Source: Topomyia yanbarensis (lineage: Eukaryota > Arthropoda > Insecta > Diptera > Culicidae). From it: a stretch of 64,000 bases of DNA. Position 1 is the first letter of the stretch. The number at the start of each line of letters is the position of its first letter. The DNA lies in contig NC_080671.1 of the NCBI RefSeq assembly GCF_030247195.1, positions 958,501-1,022,500 on the forward strand. Reading direction: 5' to 3'. The notes under the pieces were generated by a model. The model did not search any database, had not been told where the DNA came from, and saw only the letters and a program-made list of their open reading frames with translations. This document shows positions 23,158-33,012 of the stretch, one piece after another. Both the position numbers and the translations under genes were made by a program.

Positions 23158-23279
23158 ACTAATATTAACGATGCACGAATACGAAATGTAAAAAAGTCAG
23201 GAGTGATGAATGAACTCAAAGTTTAAAATCACTCCAAAATAAACAAAACAATCAATCAACAATCAATCAATTTTGTCTC

Positions 23280-23400
23280 GCAACAATCGCTGTGCACCTT
23301 ATAATAAATAGATCTAACAAAGTGCGTTCATGGTGGCATCACGTCACATACCAATCACTCCTAGCCAAATTAACTCAACCACTCGATCCCACACACACAC
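23280..23400 (-). repeat. Probable outer part of the BEL/Pao 5' LTR
   Basis: If the I-like LINE inserted into the LTR, sequence continuing from 15,128 resumes here. It ends near a CACACACACA run, which on the minus strand reads TGTGTGTGTG, a possible LTR start. This is an inference from position only. Confidence 0.3.
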
Positions 23401-23857
23401 TTGCTACTTATCTGTTTCTTGTAGTATCCGATCGGGGAACATCCATGCAGTTAGTCAATTAACAATCTTTAGCTTCAGCTTCACAAACTGCGACTATGTT
23501 GACCCAGAATATACTGCAACTAATTGCTTTAGGGAAACTTTATCGATTTTGTTGGCTATTTTCGGCAAATTTGAGACTAAGAGAAACGAAAGCAATGAAA
23601 TTGAAAGACGGATAGGTATTCTAGAGCGAATCAGTTATAAACTTAGAACGGAAAACTAGAACTAGGCAGGCTCATATGGGCATGATCGAAAGGAAATGTG
23701 AAGAATTTTTTGCCTTCTGCAGAGTAGGAGTTGGGCGTTTCACCCAAGTCTACCGCATGGTCTATGGTAGAACATAACTCATCATCATGTTTTACCGCCG
23801 ACGCCGGCAAAATCGATACAGTAGAACCTTGCGGCAATTAAAACATAGTAACATTTA
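23401..23857. other. No gene seen
   Basis: Open frames in this interval are short and match nothing I recognise. The inverted-repeat element begins at its right edge. Confidence 0.4.
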
Positions 23858-24103
23858 GGGGAACTTGGGGAGATTTGACTAGGTTTTCAGCTAAAACTGC
23901 ATAAATCTCTAAAAAAGCCTTCAATCCCTCAAAAGTCATTCAGATATAATGCGCAAAGTTATTACGCGTCTTCATGATTTTTTGCAGAATTTTTAATTTA
24001 ATTTTTGAAAAGTTACAAAAGTTTTTCTGTGATTGTCTTTTCTGGTCAAGTCTCCCCATTGACTTGACCAAGAGAATTTTGAAAAATCATAACAAAAAAT
24101 AAT

Positions 24104-26476
24104 AAGCATAAGCATAAGCATAAGAGATCGCCCGTAGTTGCTACTCCGTTATTGACCAGAACCAAATTAGGTTGCAAAATGTTCATTGGAACAACATGCT
24201 TGGGAATAACATGATGAGCCACATTGTACAATCTATTCTGATCCCTGCATGCTGATCAATACCGACGCCGGCCACGTCCGAATGCAGATCTTCTGGGAAA
24301 GGAAGGAATGTTAGTCCGATACATGTTGCTACTAGAGACCGAGGAATCCTCTGCATCTCCACATGTATCACGGGAAGGGGACAGTTGTTAGTAAGTGTGC
24401 CAATAGCATTATCATGTAATAATTGCTCTGGGCAGCCGGCTGCCGAGAATTCGGGAAATTTATCATTTGTTGTATTAATACGATTAGCAAAATAAGCAAC
24501 TTGAACTCCGGATAGCGGCTATAAGGAGCACTGCTTATATTGTTTAATAATATTCAATCACGCGACGAATTTTTCGTGGTTTCTATCGTGTCAGTGCTGA
24601 TTTTACCCGGCGATCGCTTGAATAAAATGAGGAATCTTATACAGAATGTTCATCAGACTCTTCCATAGGTATCGCGGAGTTGGTGGTTTGGAAGGGAATA
24701 GGGTCTAGGATTCGCTCCAAGCAAGCGATGCGACCTGTAAAGCATAGTTTATTAGGTAGTAGTTCAGTTGGTTTTCAAGAAGTTCGCTCGAAAAATAAGA
24801 TCTTGTTTAGTTTTTGGTTCTTTTAAAATCGGGGTAGCCGGCTACCGAGAGTATCCTATGTTTTCTAAACAAAAGCAATTTCACATCCACACAGCCGATC
24901 GTGGGAATATTGCCTAGAAAAGTCAATCTTATCTGCATAATGGGCCGGATCACTATTTATTGCGACAGTATTCTGACAAATTTCACTATTCCTTCTCGAC
25001 GATATATTTATTGGGTAGAACACTACCGAGTGATAACACGTTATACAAAGAGTTATGATAGCTCTAGATGTTATAAATCAACGAAAGTATTTCCTATTTC
25101 TAATATCGGATTGTTTGTGAAATACACGTATACGTACGATTATATCGAACATTGATGAAAAATACAGAGGATCGTTAACCTGATGCACGGGCTTGTTACC
25201 AATAACCGGACTTGAAATTAGATTCATTTAAACAGACGCGGCGAATTTTCAGTACGTATTGACCCGCGATCATCGATACTAGTCAAATTAAAGTCTTATT
25301 GGAGCTGCTTTCCGAACAACTTTTACGGTATCATTTTCTCGGCTAGATCTGTTCGCACACTCTCATTCGGCTACTATCGGTAGAAGGCTGATAGCTCCCA
25401 GTCGTCGCCGGTCTAAGGACCAAATGTCATCAATAGACAGACTCGCGTGGAGGCATGAGATAGAATTGAAAGCTAACCAACGAAAATGACAGCAAAACGC
25501 TTATTCTTCGTGCTGACATAACTGAAGGCAATTGCCAACCGGTCCCCGATCCCTCTCGCGAATTGTAAATTCTCAAACCTTATACACGATTGAAGTCATC
25601 ATTCCACTCAAATAAGGCCATGTGTTTTCCCTAAGCACATTGAATGCTATGTGGATCAGTTCCCCCGTTGGTAAAGCAAAGCCTAAACAAACATAGAAAT
25701 TAGTTTGCTCAGTCCAAAGAAAAGTTGGCCGACCGGCAGAGACGTGTTCCCTTACAGCGCCATCACATCAACGAACACCCAAAATTTACATGCGACAAAA
25801 TATCTGCAATCCTGAATATAAAAGAATCAAAACCTCTACTCATTTGCAATAAAATAAGAAAGTAAAAAAAAACAGTTGAATATCCAAGACGGCTCATTTT
25901 CAAAGATAGCACCGCCGATGAAACACCCAATAAAAAAAATAGGTGACAAGGGACGCGGACGAAATTAGCTGAGCACCGACCGGCTGGTTTGCCACCTATT
26001 TTTCGGACGAAGAATTTTGGGGCGACACCTGGTAGTCGCTAGTCGCTGGTGAAACGCCAATTGTTTGAATATGTCATTTCTTCTTATTGCCATATTTTTT
26101 CACTTTTCGGATCGAATTTTTTTCTCTGAAAAACCATTTTGCACTATTTTTACAATGTACACTGTGTTTCTAGATGTTTTCTGTGCACTTTTATTGTCCT
26201 TGCATCGGGAATCGACGGCCCGTAATGCGAGGAACAGATATTTTTTCATTTGCCGGAATTCGATTTTCACAAACTGTCACCACTCGCGTCTGTCGAAAAT
26301 ATGCCGAAAATGCTTTTATAATCCACTTTACTTTATATAATCATTGAATTGCACTGTTATTAACACTTTTGATAACCGGGAGGCAGTAAACTGTGCCGAA
26401 AATGATAAAAATTAACCGACTCGAAGGGAGCTCTACGAGAGTCAACCGCTCGCGACGAAGATACACACTCGAATCC
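24104..26476 (-). mobile_element. 2.37-kb apparently non-coding retroposon with hexamer tail
   Basis: A perfect 20-bp direct repeat, AAATCATAACAAAAAATAAT, lies at 24,084-24,103 and 26,477-26,496. Between the copies is a minus-strand insertion whose 3' end is a (TTATGC)n tail, seen on plus as AAGCATAAGCATAAGCATAAG. No reverse transcriptase or other protein is recognisable on either strand. A 5'-truncated relative of its 3' end lies at 44,553-45,026. Long target duplication, simple-repeat tail and 5' truncation all point to LINE-type mobilisation in trans. The 5' end, GGATTCGAGTGTG, resembles the CATTCG starts of jockey-group elements. Confidence 0.8.
26443..26474 (-). promoter_or_regulatory. 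Putative internal Pol II promoter of the retroposon
   Basis: With +1 at the A at 26,474 (GGATTCGA on minus), GGTTG falls at +28 to +32, where a DPE is expected. The arrangement equals that of the I-like LINE at 15,144. Inferred from spacing only. Confidence 0.35.
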
Positions 26477-27131
26477 AAATCATAACAAAAAATAATGACA
26501 TAAAACATACTGTAATTATTTTTTCCCTATTGTCGAGATCTTTAGGTAGCAGTAAAAAATATAAAAGAGTTGCATTTGATAAATTTTGATTTTTTTAATG
26601 CATTTCTTTTCAAAGATTAACAGTACTGCTTGCATTGCATGTTCAGACGTCACGAAATCAGTCCTACTATTGCTAACTTTGTTTACAAATATTAAAATAT
26701 AAAGACTTATGTTTGGGGTGGGATTTTTTTTATGGCGTGTTTAACATTAACAAAACAAGTCTCCCCAACATTAGTTATTGCGTTCAATGTCATGCAAATT
26801 CTAGTAATAACTATTCCAATGTTCCAATTTATGTAAAATCATTTCACTGCTTCACAAGGATTAAGATGGTATATTAGTACATTAATAGTAATTAGTAGTC
26901 GAGTAGATATGTCCATAGAAATTTTGATAAAAACTTGCATCATTTAATGCAAATTTATTAATCACGTAATATTTTCTGTAAGGAAAGGATTTTTCATTCC
27001 AAACTTTTTCAATTACCCTAACGGATCGAAACAAGTATAAAAATATTTTTGAAAAAAATTTAAGAATCGAATAGAAGACGACATAGCCGAAAATAGAATT
27101 TTGCGCTTGGTTAAGTCTCCCCATGTTCCCC

Positions 27132-27800
27132 TATCCACCAATGGAATCGCCGATTTTGAAGGCACTGATCAACTGAAGTCGAAACTATCGACAAATCGAA
27201 TGCCAGGCACTAACGAGCAATGGTCGCAATTGAATGCCACTGTTTCAAACTATGCGCAAACCGAAGCGTCTTTCGCGGTCACTTCCTATCCGATTCGAAG
27301 GACCAGAAATGAATGGTATAATCCTAATTAACGGGTCGGCAACGCACTCGCGAACAAAACGTGCTTAATGGCAGCGGAATACGGGTTCTCGATTTGAAAC
27401 ACCTTGTGAATTATTCACTCTTATGGTTTTAGTTAACACACACGGTTCACAATCGGGTTTGGTTTAAGTGGACTGTAATTTTTCTTAGTTCTTCACCGAT
27501 CGGTATGTGAAAACTGACTGAACTGATCTGTGCTATGTACCCGGCACGGTACTCGATCTACTGTCCTGCCTCACCACTACTATCACTGTTATCAGTAAGG
27601 GTAGAGTAGGTACAGTGGTAACTGGAACTCAGTTTTGCTCTGCGAATTCTATGCTATTGAATATATACGTAACACATACAGTGTCGGTTTTACCCATAAT
27701 TCCCGTATCACCTGTCGAGACTCGAATCCAGTGGTGCCGACCATAATGACTTGCATCTTTTTACAATCACTTTCGCAGGGTTTCTTATTCTATTTGGGGT
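27132..27800. other. Unassigned DNA before the CR1-like element
   Basis: No protein family is recognised. TCGCAGGGTTTCTT at 27,773-27,786 recurs at 33,077-33,090, beyond the CR1-like element, with looser similarity upstream of each copy (GTCGAGACTCGAA and GTCGAGACACGAA). Confidence 0.4.
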
Positions 27801-28229
27801 AGCTCGCTCCTAGTTATTTGGTAGTTGCGGCTGAGAGTTGCCCGGTGGCCGAATTTCTCTCGATACCGAAACCCATTTTCTTGAGCTACTTTTCTTTTCG
27901 TGTTTTTCGTTCGCGTGCTTTCACAACTATTGCTTATACTGGAAGATGATAACTGTTGCTGTGTGGAAGATGATAAGTAAAGTTTGGCTTTTTTTTTGCT
28001 CGCATTTGATTCCCTTTTTAACCGTGAAATAGTGGAGGTACAGTGAATTAAAGTGCATTAGTACGTAGACCTCGTGAAGTGCTTTCGTTTGGTATAGTGC
28101 ATGATAGGCTGCCTGTCGAAACTAAAGTTTGTTGGCATAAATTAGTTTTGCTCGCTCTGTTAGCAGCGGCAAAAAATAACAAGCAAGTGCGCCTTTACTG
28201 TGTGGTGGCCCGCTCACGGGCGAAGAAAA

Positions 28230-29690
28230 ATGACTTCAATAGCTTGCAGTGTGTGCGCACAGCGTATTGCTAGTGAACCCGATGGTATTCACTGCTCTGG
28301 CGGGTGCGAGCAAATATTACACGTACGGTGCTCGGGTGTGAATACAGCAGCCGCAACCGCTCTGCGGGAGAACGAATCGCTGCAATATGTGTGTCACGTC
28401 TCAACGATGTGCAGAAAATGTGTAGTGTGCTTTTGCAAAAGGTCGAAGAAATCACTAAGGCTGTCTGCGATGGTGATTTGAAAATACGGAATATTGTTTC
28501 AGAGCAGTACAGCGCTTTTGAAAAACGAATTTTGCCGCGCCTTAAATCTACCGTTGAAGATGTTGTTTCCGCAGAAGTATCAGTGCTGCGTGACCTAGTT
28601 CGGCGAGCGGGTACGGATCAGATGTGTGTCGATGATACCGAGACCGGCAATAAAGTTGTAAAGAACACTGCAGCCGTTGCCACTTATGCCAGCGTAACCC
28701 GTTCTAACTTAGCTCCAACAAGGCTGGAAAAACGCAAGGCGCATCCTGCCGTTTTGGAAGATGATAATGACGATTGCAGCATTCTGAGGTCCGGAAAACG
28801 ACGGAAAATGACTACTAAAAAAACTTCCAGAAACGAATCAAGTGGTGAATTAACGGCTGCGTGCGAAACGCCTGTGAACACGTCAAAGTTACAGTCACTT
28901 AGGCCGGTTTCGCATGTTGCGAAAAACAGTGCAGTCTTGAAAATGGAGCAAACTGTTCTGTTCAAACCGAAAGTTGTTCAACTAGCGGAAAGTAACAAGG
29001 AAAGACATTCGTGAGAAGTTGGATCCAATTGTCTTCGATGTCAAAGAAGTGTACTACCGTGAAAATGGAGAAGCTACTATACGGTGTGGTTCGAACGAGC
29101 TTGCACTGAAAATGGCTCACGATGCTAAATATAAGTTCTCCGAGGTATATGAGATTGAAAACCTGAAACCTCTGAAGCCAAGATTCAAGATAATAGGATT
29201 AAGTGACGAAATCCCAGAAAACGAAATAATCGCCAAAATGAAACAACAAAACAATTTGCCTGAAACGGCTGATTTGAAAGTTATTCGCTTACAGAAGTCC
29301 AAACGAACTGAAAACACAAGAGTGGTAGTGTTTGAATCTGACCCCTCGACGTTCTACTGTCTGATGAAAGCGCAACGGGTCAATATTGGCTGGGATCGCT
29401 GCCGAATCTTCGAGGTTGTTGATGTAATGCGCTGTTACCGCTGCTCTGAATATGGCCACAAAGCAGCGACATGTAAAAATTTAGTATGCTGTCCAAAGTG
29501 CGCAGAAGAACATCCAATAAACGAGTGCAGCTCTGATTTCGAAAGATGTGTTAACTGCCAACTATTTAACTCAGAGCAGGAACTTGATGCCGACAAGCTT
29601 GATTTTATTCATCCCTCTTGGAGCTCTGAATGCCCGCTGTACCAAAAACGCTTGAAGAAAGCCAAACTTAGAATTGACTACTCGACATAG
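28230..29690 (+). pseudogene. CR1-like ORF1 protein with PHD-like finger and zinc knuckles
   Basis: The N-terminus (from the ATG at 28,230) is a cysteine-rich finger, CSVCAQRIASEPDGIHCSGG and onward to a HVRC word, resembling PHD fingers of CR1-type ORF1 proteins. A helical and basic middle region follows. The C-terminus holds knuckles CYRCSEYGHKAATC, CPKCAEEHPINEC and CVNCQLF. Frames change near 28,390 (a few bases probably lost in the finger) and near 29,000 (AACAAGGAAAGAC). The last segment, 29,019-29,690, is open to its TAG. The protein would bind element RNA. Its stop is in frame with ORF2. Confidence 0.82.
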
Positions 29691-29696
29691 CAACCA
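29688..29696 (+). promoter_or_regulatory. TAG-CAA-CCA stop context between ORF1 and ORF2 (possible readthrough site)
   Basis: ORF1 ends TAG CAA CCA and ORF2 begins ATG as the very next codon, all in one frame. UAG-CAR-YYA is the known type I leaky-stop context, first described in tobacco mosaic virus. Either readthrough or reinitiation at the ATG six bases downstream could express ORF2. The match to the nine-base consensus is exact; function is untested. Confidence 0.5.
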
Positions 29697-32600
29697 ATGA
29701 AGCTAGCCATCCGCAATCCAAATGATGATGACTGCACGACAGTTTCTCCAGGTAAAGCCAAAGAGGGTATATGTCCTCCCGAAGTTACCTACGATACTGC
29801 ACCCCCTCAAAATAATTTTCGGTTCCAGTCTACCGTTGAACAACCTACTTCCGGCTCCGTAGCTGATATTCATCTAGCCATCCGCAATCCGTATAATGAT
29901 GACCGCAAGACTGTTTCTCCATGTAAAAGTCAACTCAAAATGTACTATCAGAACGTGAGAGGACTACGCACAAAGATCGATGAGCTGTTCGTAGCTGTAT
30001 CCGACGCAGAACATGATGTCATTATCCTGACAGAAACATGGCTGAACGACGAAATCAACTCGCTGCAGCTATTCGGACCTAGATATTCGGTATATCGTAA
30101 CGACCGTGACCCGATCGCTGCTGGTAAAAAAAGGGTGGTGGTGTACTTATAGCTGTTTCCAATCGGTTAGCATCTAAACAAAAGAGTTATGACAATAGAG
30201 GTCTAGAACAACTCTGGGTAAACATTAATAGCCAGGGTACTAACACATGTGTGGGCGTCGTATATCTTCCTCCGGACTCCGCAGATAACATAAACGTTAT
30301 TCAAAATCACATTCAATCTGCACTCGACATCGCCAATTCGCTAGAACCCCAAACCTCTCACTTGTTATTCGGAGATTACAACCAGCCTGGTCTTGTCTGG
30401 AAAAGCACTTCCTTCGGCTACGCCTATGCCGACCCCTCTGACTCATCCCTTTCGAGATCCAGCAGTGCTTTACTAGACGGGATGTCTCTACTGAACATGC
30501 TGCAAATGTGTACGATTAAGAACGGACGAAATCGCACGTTGGATCTTCTGTTCATAAACGCAGACGCATACATGAACTGTCATGTGTACCAAGCAGATGA
30601 ACCACTCGTTAATATAGATTCCCATCATCCGCCCCTCTTAGTTGAGCAGACCTGTCCACGACAGGTTATTTTTGATGAGATGCTGGAAGATTTCAAATAT
30701 AACTTTTCAAAAACTGATTTTCTTGGACTCAACAACTCACTGCAAACTATTGACTGGATTACCTCGCTTAACAGTGCAACCGATGTAAATGACGCAGTAG
30801 AAATATTTTCGTCGATACTGATACAACTGTTTGAAATATATGTCCCAGCACCGCGTCCTAGACAGAAACCACTTTGGTCCAATCGACGCCTTCGAGAACT
30901 TAAACGACTGAGAGCAGCCGCGCTTCGTCACTATACCAATCGACGGAATCCCAATACAAAACGTGAATTCATTTACGCCAGCAACAGTTACAAAGCTTAT
31001 AACCGCTTCCTCTATTCTCGGCACGTGCTACAAATGCAATCTAACCTTGAGCGAAACCCCAAACGTTTCTGGTCTTTTGTTAACGGGAAGCGCAAGGAGA
31101 GCGGACTTCCTTCCAGTATGACTTTAGCTAATGAAAGTTCTAATACGACTCGTGGCATTTGTAATCTGTTTGCAAAACATTTTTCGAGTGCATTTGAAAC
31201 AGTTCCGACTACTCCAGTACAGGTTGAAATCGGACTACGCGATGTTCCCAGTGACGTGATGAATCTAGGTAGCATCCGTTTTTCCGAAGAAGATATTGTT
31301 GCTGCCATTGAAAAATTGAAATCCTCGACATCGGCTGGTCCAGATGGGATTCCTGCTATTATTTTAAAAAGATGCGCTAGAGCCCTTTCTGCTCCTCTAA
31401 AGCTGATCTTTAATCAATCGTTGTCGCAAGGGACGTTTCCTCTGTGTTGGAAAAAGTCAGTTATGTTTCCTGTCTTTAAAAAAGGTGATAAGCAGGACAT
31501 AGCAAATTATCGAGGCATAACCTCTCTCTGTGCGGGGCCTAAGCTGTTCGAAATTTTAGTAAGCAATGTGTTGTTCCGGGAAGCCAAAACATATATATCG
31601 ACGGATCAACATGGGTTCTTCCCAGGTAGATCAACATCAACGAACTTAGCACAGTTCACTTCACATTGTATTAAAAGTATGGAAGGCGGAGCACAAGTAG
31701 ATACTATTTATACTGACCTTAAAGCAGCGTTTGATCGTGCTGATCACTCGCTTCTACTGGCAAAAATAGAAAGGCTGGGTGCCTCACTCAACTTCACTAA
31801 GTGGCTGGAGTCATACCTTGTTGGCCGTACCCTATCTGTCAAACTAGGAAATATCGAATCACACAACTTCATAAATTTATCAGGTGTACCCCAGGGTAGT
31901 AATCTCGGACCCTTGCTGTTCTCCTTATTCTTCAATGACGTTTGTTATATCCTTCCACCAGGATGCAAACTTATCTATGCAGATGACCTTAAACTGTTCC
32001 TCATTGTGCGATCTAAATTGGACTGCATCGAACTACAGCGACAACTAGATGAGTTTTGCAACTGGTGTGCTCGAAACCGGTCGACTCTCAGTGTATCTAA
32101 ATGCTCAGTAATTTCTTTCACGCGTAAAAAAAAATCCAATCTTGTGGTGTTATACTATCTCAGGGAAAACACTTGAAAGAGTGTCAGTTGTCAGGGACCT
32201 TGGAATACTGCTGGATTCTAAATTGACGTTCAGAGATCACTATTCCCACATCATTGTGAAAGCCAACAGGAACCTTGGTTTTATCATCAGAATAGCCAAA
32301 GAGTTTACTGATCCATATTGCCTGAGAGCACTGTATTTCTCTCTCGTTCGCTCTGTCCTGAAAGCTTCAGCTATCATCTGGTGTCTGTATGCGAGTATCT
32401 GGATTAACAGGATTGAATCTATACAAGCTAGATTTCTCCGATTTGCTCTTAAATCTCTGCCATGGCGCAACCCGATAGAGCTGCCACCTTACATTGATCG
32501 TTGTCGTTTGCTTGATATGGACACCCTTTCAAAAAGACGAAATATCTCCAGAGCAGTGTTTGTAGGAAAAGTTCTAACAGGTGAAATAGATGCCCCAAAT

Positions 32601-32801
32601 ATACTTTCACAGATAAATGTAAACGCACCCCCTAGAAGCTTAAGATCGTGGGATTTTCTAAGACTCGACTATCAAAGTACTAATTATGGACAGAACGAAC
32701 CCGTAAGGGCGATGTGTAGTGTTTTTAATAGTGTGTATGAATTTTTTGACTTCTCTGTTTCATGTGATATTTTTAGAAATAGGCTTAAGCGGTTGACTTA
32801 G
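29697..32801 (+). pseudogene. CR1-like ORF2: APE endonuclease and reverse transcriptase, two A-run frameshifts
   Basis: The frame is 29,697-30,135, then the next frame to about 32,125, then a third to 32,801. The endonuclease begins near YYQNVRGLRTKIDEL and contains ILTETWLND, GVVYLPPDS and a LLFGDYNQPG word; RTLDLLF and IDSHHPPLL are later endonuclease words. RT motifs are SAGPDGIPAIILK, ANYRGITSL, HGFFPGRST, DLKAAFDRADH, GVPQGSNLGP and the catalytic YADD at 31,976. The first break is in AAAAAAA (one A too few), the second in nine A (one too many). No RNase H follows. Between ORF start and endonuclease, an 18-residue segment is repeated (see findings). Confidence 0.88.
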
Positions 32802-32896
32802 TGCATTAGATTTTGATTTGTTAGATGTATTATTAATTAAGTAATGTAATGTAATTTAACGTGCAATATTGTTTAATGTGTATGTGTGAAAAGATA

Positions 32897-32956
32897 ATGA
32901 GGTTTTTACGCCCATTTGGAGGGTGTCACACTAACTGCAAATGGGCTTTTCCTCAT
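32897..32956 (+). other. Hairpin in the CR1-like 3' UTR
   Basis: ATGAGG pairs with CCTCAT (32,897-32,902 with 32,951-32,956), and inside them GCCCATTTG pairs perfectly with CAAATGGGC (32,910-32,918 with 32,938-32,946). The stem is followed about 50 bp later by the AATCAATAAATCAATCAATA-like 3' end. CR1 and related RTs recognise 3' UTR structures, so this is a candidate binding site. Confidence 0.75.
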
Positions 32957-33012
32957 TCCATATTTCATATTTCATGTAGACCATGTAGGTCAGATGGAAA
33001 ATCAATAAATCA

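Larger units (their letters stand above)
15141..23267 (+). mobile_element. I-clade-like LINE, full length, split by a 1.4-kb repeat
   Basis: The element is flanked by a 12-bp direct repeat CAATTTTGTCTC (15,129-15,140 and 23,268-23,279), as expected of target-primed reverse transcription. It holds a 670-bp 5' leader, ORF1 (zinc knuckles), ORF2 (APE endonuclease, RT, RNase H) and a 3' end in a CAATCAATC-type tail. RNase H after the RT and the ORF1 knuckle pattern fit the I group. A 1,385-bp repeat interrupts ORF2. Net length is about 6.7 kb. Both ORFs are otherwise open, so insertion was recent. Confidence 0.88.
23858..27131. mobile_element. TA-flanked terminal-inverted-repeat element, split by a retroposon
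   Basis: The left end GGGGAACTTGGGGAGATTTG and the right end, read in reverse complement as GGGGAACATGGGGAGACTTA, match at about 21 of 26 positions, each bordered by TA. Further AAGTCTCCCC words lie inside near both ends. Removing the nested retroposon and one copy of its 20-bp duplication leaves about 0.9 kb without any transposase, so this is a MITE-like, non-autonomous element. A TA target would suit Tc1/mariner relatives; the superfamily is not certain. Confidence 0.75.
27800..33012 (+). mobile_element. CR1/jockey-group LINE, near full length, frameshifted
   Basis: The element holds ORF1 (PHD-like finger and CCHC knuckles), ORF2 (APE endonuclease and RT, no RNase H), a strong hairpin in the 3' UTR and an AATAAATCAATCAATA-type 3' tail. 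The 5' limit is approximate: about 430 bp of leader precede the ORF1 ATG at 28,230. The lack of RNase H and the RT sequence suit the CR1 or jockey groups. Frames are broken at four places, two of them A runs. Confidence 0.85.

Noticed and set aside
24183..24371. Minus-strand frame of 62 codons shared by both hexamer-tailed retroposon copies
   Set aside because: About half of the differences change the residue and a frameshift lies just upstream in one copy. No family is recognised.
23858..27131. A 3.3-kb autonomous transposon
   Set aside because: Most of the length is the nested retroposon. The element itself is about 0.9 kb and has no transposase.
29000..29020. Programmed frameshift between CR1-like ORF1 pieces
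   Set aside because: No slippery heptamer with a downstream structure is evident, and another frame break lies upstream, so decay is simpler.
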